From Chlorops oryzae (taxonomy: Eukaryota > Arthropoda > Insecta > Diptera > Chloropidae): a stretch of DNA of 64,000 nt. Where the stretch lies: NCBI GenBank assembly GCA_020466095.1, contig CM035808.1, positions 38,910,395-38,974,394 of the forward strand. Direction: 5' to 3'. This document shows, piece after piece, positions 57,201 through 64,000 of this stretch. Below the pieces are notes generated by a model. The model did not search any database and had not been told where the DNA came from. It worked only from the letters and a program-made list of their open reading frames with translations. Position 1 is the stretch's first letter. The number at the start of each line of letters is the position of its first letter. The translations under genes and the position numbers were made by a program.

Positions 57201-57781
57201 TACTACGTTTAGAGCTCTTATACACGAGCGTGTTTTAACGCGCGTTTTTTCACTCGCGTGTCGACTTGTAGGAAATTCGCGATAACACGCGCGTTAAACA
57301 CGCTCGTGTATAACAGCTCTTATACGTTAAACCTTATTCACGTATAAGAATATCGCGAATAGTGAAGTCAGCGTTTATACGGCAACCGACATTAGTTGGT
57401 TTTAGCGCTACCTGACTGCCAAAACGAAATGAAATGGTAGAACACATGAAAAATATGTAGGTACATGATTTCATAGCATCTGGAATACTTTGACCAATTC
57501 GTTTTTCAAAAGCGCTTTTCAGACTCAGATTTAAGTGCTATCCTCTCGGTGCAATTTGATATCCTTTTCGTTTTCCAGCTTATTTGTTTGATTTTTGAAC
57601 TCAAACTGATCGCCAAAAAGAGAGAAATCATCACATCACATCACGTGTTTATCGTGAATAGTCTCACTATTCACGAATGACTTTCGTGAATAAGCTATTC
57701 GTGAATAAGACCGTTTACACGATAAAATTCGCTATTCGCGATATTCTTGTTCGTAAATAAGGCGTACGTATAAACGTAGTA
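57201..57781. mobile_element. MITE with long terminal repeats, interrupted by another MITE
   Basis: After removing 57212-57322, the left end reads TACTACGTTTATACGTTAAA, then CCTTATTCACG and AGAATATCGCGAATAG. The right end in reverse complement reads TACTACGTTTATACGTACGC, then CCTTATTTACGAACAAGAATATCGCGAATAG. The terminal repeat is therefore about 50 bases. TA stands outside both ends. Its interior has further GTGAATA/TATTCAC inverted words. Confidence 0.75.
57212..57319. mobile_element. Hairpin MITE with TTA target duplication, nested
   Basis: GAGCTCTTATACACGAGCGT and ACGCTCGTGTATAACAGCTC (inverted, 1 mismatch) continue inward as TTTAACGCGCGTT arms. TTA flanks both sides (57209-57211, 57320-57322). 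It splits the left terminal repeat of 57201-57781. Confidence 0.8.
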
Positions 57782-58561
57782 ATAGTTGAGTTTTTGTGAT
57801 TGAAAATCGAAGAAAAAAACAGTTATATCAGTCTCTTCGTCATACAAATGCACCTAGACTGCATCGGATAACCTGAGTTTTTAGAAAAATATCCGCAAAT
57901 TTTATGCTCAAAAGTGAGGAATGCGTTCGAAACTGATTATTATTTTTAATTTCACACACGTTCGTGTGGCCCGCACGTGTTTTTTTTTTATATTTTAAAT
58001 TTTCTACGTATTTCCAAAAACCAATCGGAGACGTACGGACGCAAAAAACAGAACTTTTCCTGGAAATTCCCATCGAAGAATATTGAAGAAAAAATCTATA
58101 ACAAGTGTTTTGAATAAAATATTTCGAGCGAACTGTTTGAAATTGGGCTTCTTTTAATCCACTTGGTTCCCGCTATTTCTCTGTTGTATAAAAATGTTTT
58201 TTTTTTGTAATCGTCTTGATAACCTTGATTTTAAAATTAGGCGAAGTTTTAACCCTATATAGCATACGTATCCATATGGGCATTTCCACACGCACGCGGC
58301 ACTTATGTGAGTAGTTTTAAGTCCCGAATTCAAGAATGCGATAAATGGTACTTAGTCTTGTTTCTCAATAATTTCGTGCAGCTCATGCGTACTTTTATAT
58401 TTGTCACAATTTCTATGCAGATCCGAAAGCCAATCAGATATATGTATATGGACGCAATAAAAACGTTATTTTTTCAGGAAACACCCGTACATACATACGT
58501 TTACCTATGGTTTCTGACATAAAAATAATAAATAAATTAAAAAAGCCCCCCCCGAAACATA
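57782..58561. other. AT-rich gene-free stretch
   Basis: No exon or repeat recognised. Confidence 0.4.
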
Positions 58562-58569
58562 AGTAATGT

Positions 58570-58730
58570 CAGTGCCGTAGCAATTCTGTTTTGCGTGAGG
58601 GGGAAAAAATATTTTTCCAATTTGCGTGGGGGGTAAAATTATTTTTTCAATTTTATTCATCGGCAAAAACAAAAATGCGTGGGTGGGGGGGGGCAAACCC
58701 CCTCTTGCCCCTATGGTTGCTATGGCACTG
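58570..58730. mobile_element. hAT-type MITE with perfect 8-bp target duplication
   Basis: CAGTGCCGTAGCAA at the left is mirrored by TTGCTATGGCACTG at the right, one mismatch. AGTAATGT flanks both sides exactly (58562-58569, 58731-58738). 161 bp; a G/C-rich centre with GTGGGGGG runs. The clean duplication suggests a fairly recent insertion. Confidence 0.88.
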
Positions 58731-58738
58731 AGTAATGT

Positions 58739-60432
58739 CACATCCAAAGACATGGAACCAATTACAATCAAATCCGCAGTCGATTTAAACTGGCTTCATT
58801 TGTTTGCATGAGTTGAATATTTGCAGCAATTCCTGAACTATAGGAAACAAGTCATCATTCCTTATACGCTCGAATATTTTTACGTACGTAATTAACTATT
58901 ATTTATTTAAAAATTCAGGTGTCCGAATTTGCAGAAAATTTAATGGCATTTTGCTTGAGAAGTGTTTCTCCATGGATTAATACTGAGAAATCGATAAAAT
59001 GTGTAGCTTAAAACATGGAAGGGGCACCCAGGGTTCTAAATGGCTGCATCGATGGAGCAATTTAAATGCGCACTCTTGTCATTGCTTTGCATGTTTGTTG
59101 ACAGTTTTCCGCTCAATCGCCCACCTCTATGTCAGCAACAGGTCCCGTAGCGAGCATTTTCAAAAGCAATTATTGCGCAAATATCCGTTTTGTTTGTTTT
59201 CCAAGAAAATCCATCATATTTTTGTATATTGTACATATGTATGCAGGAAGTTTAGGATCCTGGCATTTCTGTCTATCAATCAATCTAAAGGGTCTGGCGG
59301 GTGCGGCATCATGAAAGGAATTTTTAAAATTTGTTGATTTTTCGATAGGTGCCATCTAAAAACACTGTGGAGACTAGTTTTTAGATTTTTATTTTGAACG
59401 GTCCTTGAAATATCCTTGAAAATTCTTTTTCGTTAAGGCTTTTTTAAAATTCTATATCTCAACAACCAATTGAGAGACGATCTAAACAGATTCTGTTAGA
59501 TAATAACACAAGGAAGCTAAAACATTTTTTTTTTAATTTTTACACTGAGAAAATTTTTTTCACAAAACCAATAAGAAAATTTTGAATATTTTTTTCAGTG
59601 TATTCCCAGTTTGACGCCACTCTACAAATTTTTTTTTAAAAGATACCTCTTAGTATTTGCTTTTATTTAAAAAAAAGTTTCATTCAAATTAAATGGCGCA
59701 ACAGTGAGATATTCAAAAAATTACAAGTGCACATAGATGCTCTAGTACTAATATCCAGTACAAATGTGCGAAAATGATACAAAACACATTACTCATACGG
59801 CATGTTTTTAAAAATTTAGTATCTCCAGAAATAATTAAGATAAAAAGATGAAACAAACGGTGACGGTTTGTCAATTAGAATTTTGTTCGCTGACGCAATT
59901 AGAAAAAAAGCAAAAAAAATTTAGGTTTTAATAACAGAAATTTTTCTAAATCGGAAGATATTAAAAAATTAGGAAAGAAACTCATAAAATGTGTAGAGAT
60001 AAGCAATTCGAGAGCGGTACAAGCGAAGCTATCTTCGAGCCCCGTACAATTTTTATGTTGGCTAATACGACATAATTTTATCAAGCGATTTCGGTCTGTG
60101 TCTAAAACTTCCTAAGTACTTATGAAATACAAAACTCTAAAATAATAAATATTGAGTAAATAGGTATATATTTAGTTCCAATTTGAATGAGTTGGAAAAC
60201 TCAATTTTTTCTACTCTTTCACCATTCCAAGATGAAGAACTTTTTCTCTAAACAAGAGGAATACATTTTTATCTTAGTATTTTCTGTTCAACGAAAATAA
60301 CAATAATTCAATCGTTTGACTTTACAGTAAATAGCGCACGTCTGTCCTAATGATCTAATCCAAGGCAAATAAACTTGATACTTCTAAGGCCGAGTGCATT
60401 TAAAGCACTAGATACAGAAGAAAGAGAAACTA
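58739..60432. other. AT-rich gene-free stretch
   Basis: The short frames at 58999-59355 on both strands are conflicting. No domain, RNA gene or clear repeat seen. Confidence 0.4.
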
Positions 60433-60663
60433 CCCTGCAGTAATATGGACTGACCCCAGTGTAGCCTTCGGTCAGTCCTCCATGTTAGCAGTACTAGTCC
60501 CCTCATAATTTCACTTCTAATGTATTCAACTGACCTGAAGTGAACTGAACTGTCATTGGAGAGGCACTAATCCGCAAAACGGCAGTTCTCTTGGGTCGGT
60601 TGTCGTAGTTTTGTCTGGTTTTAGGATAGTCAAATAAGGAAAACAAGAAAGTAATTTCTTATA

Positions 60664-60951
60664 CAGCAGTTTCGCTATAAGTATAAGAAAGTCGATTTTT
60701 CCAAGAAATTTCATTTTTATATCCGGTTTTTTCTTATATAAGAACCCGTTTATAAGAAAATTCTTTCTTAGAAAAAAAAAAACCGTTTTTAAGAAAATTT
60801 TTTCTTATATAAACTACCGATATTTGAAAATAGGGGTGTTAAATTTCTTATATAAAAACTTTTTCCATACAAAGAGTTTTTGGTTTTGGTAAACAGTTTC
60901 TTAAAGGCGGGTTTTTCTTTTATACGAGTTTCTTATATAGCGAAACTACTG
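60664..60951. mobile_element. pogo/Tigger-like MITE nested in the CCCTGCAG element
   Basis: CAGCAGTTTCGCTATAAGTA at the left is mirrored at the right by a reverse complement starting CAGTAGTTTCGCTATATAAG. TA flanks both sides (60662-60663, 60952-60953). Multiple TTTCTTATATAA words lie inside. 288 bp. Confidence 0.8.
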
Positions 60952-60953
60952 TA

Positions 60954-61198
60954 TAGGGTGTCCACGGAATGTTCTGCATTGTTTTAAAACGCGATAGCAT
61001 ATGTCAAGAGCTGTATTTTTTGTTTTTGGACCACTTATCTAAAAGGTACCGTTATTGAGTTATATTACTTTAAAAATACTTATATATGTAATAATTATAA
61101 AAGATACTTAAAAACTTTCAAAAAATTTTCATTTTTCTATACAAAATGTGTCCGCTATCGCGTATTAAAATAATGCAAAAAATTCCGTGTACACCCTG
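60954..61198. mobile_element. MITE with GGGTGTCCACGGAA ends, directly adjoining
   Basis: The left end TAGGGTGTCCACGGAATGTT and the right end in reverse complement (CAGGGTGTACACGGAATTTT) continue inward as TGCATT.TTTTAA.ACGCGATAGC, giving arms of about 43 bases. TA flanks both sides; the left TA (60952-60953) is also the right target of the preceding element. 245 bp. Confidence 0.8.
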
Positions 61199-61377
61199 TA
61201 TATATTCTATGTTAATGAAAGTGTCATTTACAGACTACCCTTAAACCAACCCATTTATTACCGACCGCCGGCTACCCGAATTCGATGGAGCGAACTGCCA
61301 TAATATAACCGGTAGGATTTGGACCGGTCAAAGGCGAGTCCTTCTTAGGTAATTGACCGGCTCATTACTGCAGGGTA

Positions 61378-62080
61378 AGTACGATGTACGAAGGTGGTGA
61401 TGACAACGAAGATAAAAGACTTTTAAATTCAATCAAAAATCGATCATATTTTTGTAGATCTTTTAAGAACCAAGCCATTTAAAGTCGAGGTAAAGCACAA
61501 TTTAAGCCTTACAAAACACCCATAAAAACCCCATTCAAAAATTTGCTTAGTATTAAATTTATGAGTTTTCAAGCACTTCTAACCGATGAGTCATTTTTTC
61601 AAGTTCTGGCGACGCATTGATAAGGAAAGTACGGTTGTTTTTTTTTTTGTTAAAACTGTTTACATTTCAGAATATATACATATATATTTTATTTTATTAA
61701 ATTTTTATTTTTATTTAAATATATATATAGGGGCGTTTGTGTGGAAAAATGGTGGATGATACAACAATTCATGGAATCAATGCGATTCATTGAACTTAAA
61801 TTCACTGATTGGACGCATGTTCAGAAGTGTCTCGGGAATATTTTCGAGCTTAAATGCGAAAATTCCATAAGCTGTGTACTCAGGTGATTGATGCAAGCTC
61901 TTGGATTTTCTTTAATTATCCGTTCAGTCGCTTTGCCTACGCCTGAAAGCACATCGCTCTTAGGCGTTCATATTGGGGGGAAAATTGTGCCTGGTGTGAT
62001 GCAAAACACCAACTTCGAAAGGTACTTAAGAGCACTTATCGTCCTGGCATATGTATATGTATAGCACTTTATCTCCTTAG
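61378..62080. other. AT-rich gene-free stretch
   Basis: No exon or structured repeat recognised. Confidence 0.4.
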
Positions 62081-62082
62081 AA

Positions 62083-62139
62083 TCCCTGCAGGAAATGACA
62101 GTAGTGAATCCCCTGCAGGAAATGACAGTAGTGAATCTA
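62083..62139. repeat. Two-unit tandem repeat, about 28 bases
   Basis: CTGCAGGAAATGACAGTAGT followed by GAATCCC occurs twice in direct succession, almost without difference. Confidence 0.85.
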
Positions 62140-62284
62140 TACTCTTTTTCTACTGTCCGCGTCAACAATTAACATTGCTTGTCATTGCAAAACCACCAAT
62201 AGTGGAGACAAACAATAGACATGCTATTGACGAGGGAACCATTATGAAGGCATTTATTTTAGTACGTCAATAGCAAGAGCCATT

Positions 62285-62352
62285 CGTGTGCTTATGGTAG
62301 CTCAATGCGTTGAGTGCTTGCCTTGAGCTCTGAAGATCGCGGGTTCAAATCT
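62285..62352 (+). repeat. tRNA-like SINE head
   Basis: The A-box-like TAGCTCAATGCGTTGAGTGC is followed by GAAGATCGCGGGTTCAAATC (B-box). A T-rich tail starts directly after it. Shares the GAAGATCGCGGGTTC block with 54540-54612. Confidence 0.55.
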
Positions 62353-62671
62353 CTTTTTTTTTGTTTGTTTATTTTTTTTAATTATTTACTTTTTTTAAAG
62401 TAAATAATAGTTTAAAAACCAAAAAGCTTTCAGGAAAAATATTTATGGTAATAAATTAAAAATTTTTTGAATTCAAGACATGATTTTTTGAAAGACTTTT
62501 TTGCATATAATTTGCTTTTTCATCCCTGAGCGTAGGAATTGTTTTATTTTAAATTATTTTTAAATTAGTTTTCATAACAGAAATGCATTGACCTTAAGCC
62601 GGAAGAATAGATTAAATTATCTTTATACATCAAATATTACCCGCTTTTTCACATTTTCATCCGCCTTCGCT

Positions 62672-62745
62672 GCGGTTTGAACCGGGAACCTTCAGACTGC
62701 TGGGCGAGAACACATGCTCTATTGCTATTGAGGCCTCTGAGATGT
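62672..62745 (-). repeat. tRNA-like SINE head, opposite orientation
   Basis: On the minus strand, an A-box-like TAGCAATAGAGCATG is followed by CCGGTTCAAACCG (B-box). It lies about 320 bases from the head at 62285-62352, pointing the other way. Confidence 0.45.
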
Positions 62746-63203
62746 GTTCAGCAGAAACCTCGTTGATTGTTTCTATCGCATTCACTGCAGCAAAAACTCA
62801 CGAAAATGAAATATATAGACTTCTTGTTGACATGGTCGACAAAGATTAATAATACCTATTGACTCATTGTAGGCATTGGGTCATGTGCCGACAGGCTTCC
62901 TGCAGGGATGCTTCTCTACGCACACACAAGCCTATGTTCTTATGGGTTTTCCGCACAAAACCTTATGCCAATATCTTTTATGTTAGTTTTTACGATGGCG
63001 TAAATAAATATAAGTAGTTCACGGGGCTTATGGAAATCGTATTAAAGGTCATTGCGATGCCTATTTTGCATTTAAGATATAAAAAGGCCTAATGTCAAAG
63101 GTGCAAATTTCAATTCGAAATAAGCAACAAAGATATTTCGCAGATTTGACATATTCGGGTATGTGATTGTTTTCCCTTTCCCGCGGAAATGAATTCCACT
63201 CCC

Positions 63204-63350
63204 AAATTGATGTGATTCTTTCCCCTCTGCCAAGATTAAGGGGAAATTTTAATTACTTAGTTCAGAAAATTCATTTCCCAAGCGTAATGTCGAGGTAATT
63301 AAAATTATCTATCTAACTTGGTAAAGGGAAATAAATCACATCAATTTACT
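63204..63350. mobile_element. Hairpin MITE with AAATTGATGTGATT ends
   Basis: AAATTGATGTGATTCTTTCC at the left is mirrored by GGGAAATAAATCACATCAATTT at the right, and the pairing continues through CCAAG/CTTGG and TTTTAATTAC/GTAATTAAAA. Arms of about 55 bases, imperfect. About 147 bp. Confidence 0.6.
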
Positions 63351-63764
63351 GTTATAAAATTTGGTGTCTTTATAACAATTCATTTGTATTTTTTTTTTTT
63401 TTTTTTTTGAGGAATGATTACTCCGCTAGCTGTCTAAATTAATATACATATTAATATATAAACTTCAGTCGAATTAATCTTAACATGAGTCAATGGTAAA
63501 CTTCTCTTGAAGTCGAAGGAAGTTTGAAAAAAAAAGTACACTTTCGAAGGAGAACTTTTCATTAAATCAGCTATTCATTTTGTCCGCAAGTTTGTGTCCA
63601 ATAATTAAAATTTGTGCTTTTAATTAAATTCTATTTTTAGAAGCGAGCTATAAAATTTCAAGCTTCTTTGCAGCAATATTTTTACGGGAATTCCAAAGAA
63701 GTTGATGTTCATTAAATTCAACAAAATATTCGTTTTCTTTCTGGAACTTATCGTTTAAGCATAG

Positions 63765-63880
63765 GGAGCGTCCATAAATGATGTCACGTTTGGTGGGGGG
63801 GGAGGGGGTCAGCTCATCTGTGACAGTTTTGTGACATAGGGTGGAGGGGGGGTTCCCAAGCATGTTATGTCACACTTTTC
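63765..63880. repeat. Fragment of a GCGTCCATAAATGATGTCAC repeat
   Basis: AGGGAGCGTCCATAAATGATGTCAC followed by G-rich runs and GTGACATAGGGTGG resembles repeat ends common in insect genomes. Only one convincing end is inside the window. Confidence 0.4.
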
Positions 63881-64000
63881 ATAGTAAAATTTGTTTAAAA
63901 AATGCGTTAATTTTTGTACTATGAACTAAGTATAAGGCAATCGCCGTGTAAACATTGCATTAGCTTAATTGAGACAGTATGTATCGATAAAAAATCAGCT

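Larger units (their letters stand above)
60433..61375. mobile_element. CCCTGCAGTAAT-family MITE, copy split by two other MITEs
   Basis: The outer ends CCCTGCAGTAATATGGACTG and GACCGGCTCATTACTGCAGGG are intact and TA stands on both sides (60431-60432, 61376-61377). Left and right parts match 18563-18974 in order. The extra length (about 530 bases) is accounted for by the two elements at 60664-60951 and 60954-61198. Confidence 0.85.

Overview
This window looks like nuclear DNA from a higher fly (Diptera, Schizophora; a tephritid-like genome is plausible but not proven). The supporting features are AT-rich intergenic DNA, short GT-AG introns, Drosophila-type gene content, a mariner close to the irritans group, dipteran (GTCY)n mini-me/DINE-1-like repeats and very many small inverted-repeat transposons. 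Gene density is low, with four recognisable protein genes in 64 kb, and most of the rest is repeat-derived.

Layout. 1-4.7 kb: an intron and then the last coding exon (+) of a Runt-family transcription factor, most like lozenge, ending in the Groucho-binding VWRPY motif, followed by its 3'UTR and polyA signal. 4.8-32 kb: no convincing gene. This stretch holds two large pyrimidine microsatellites, a mini-me element with a MITE inside it, pogo-, hAT- and Harbinger-like MITEs, and a 1.6 kb tandem duplication whose copies differ mainly by indels (possible assembly artefact). 32.3-33.4 kb (-): a complete two-exon CWC15, a spliceosome component. 33.9-36.5 kb: four inverted-repeat elements. 36.8-38.8 kb (+): a complete six-exon Aladin (AAAS), a WD-repeat nucleoporin. 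40.77-49.72 kb (-): a nearly complete HEAT-repeat gene, the MROH1 orthologue, in 11 coding exons; only the short N-terminal exon is not located. Its last intron carries a hAT MITE and a 1.6 kb foldback-like element. 50-53 kb: a short tandem duplication and a near-intact irritans-type mariner. 53-64 kb: no gene; tRNA-like SINE fragments, a second mini-me and several nested MITEs.

The genes do not form a functional unit. A developmental regulator lies next to three housekeeping genes (splicing, nuclear pore, HEAT-repeat/lysosome-associated). All exon junctions given were checked for reading phase by hand. I found no undescribed gene system. The most unusual material is the layered transposon nests, in which target-site duplications and interrupted terminal repeats give the order of insertion, and a pair of hairpin elements with a shared core but different, self-matching arms.
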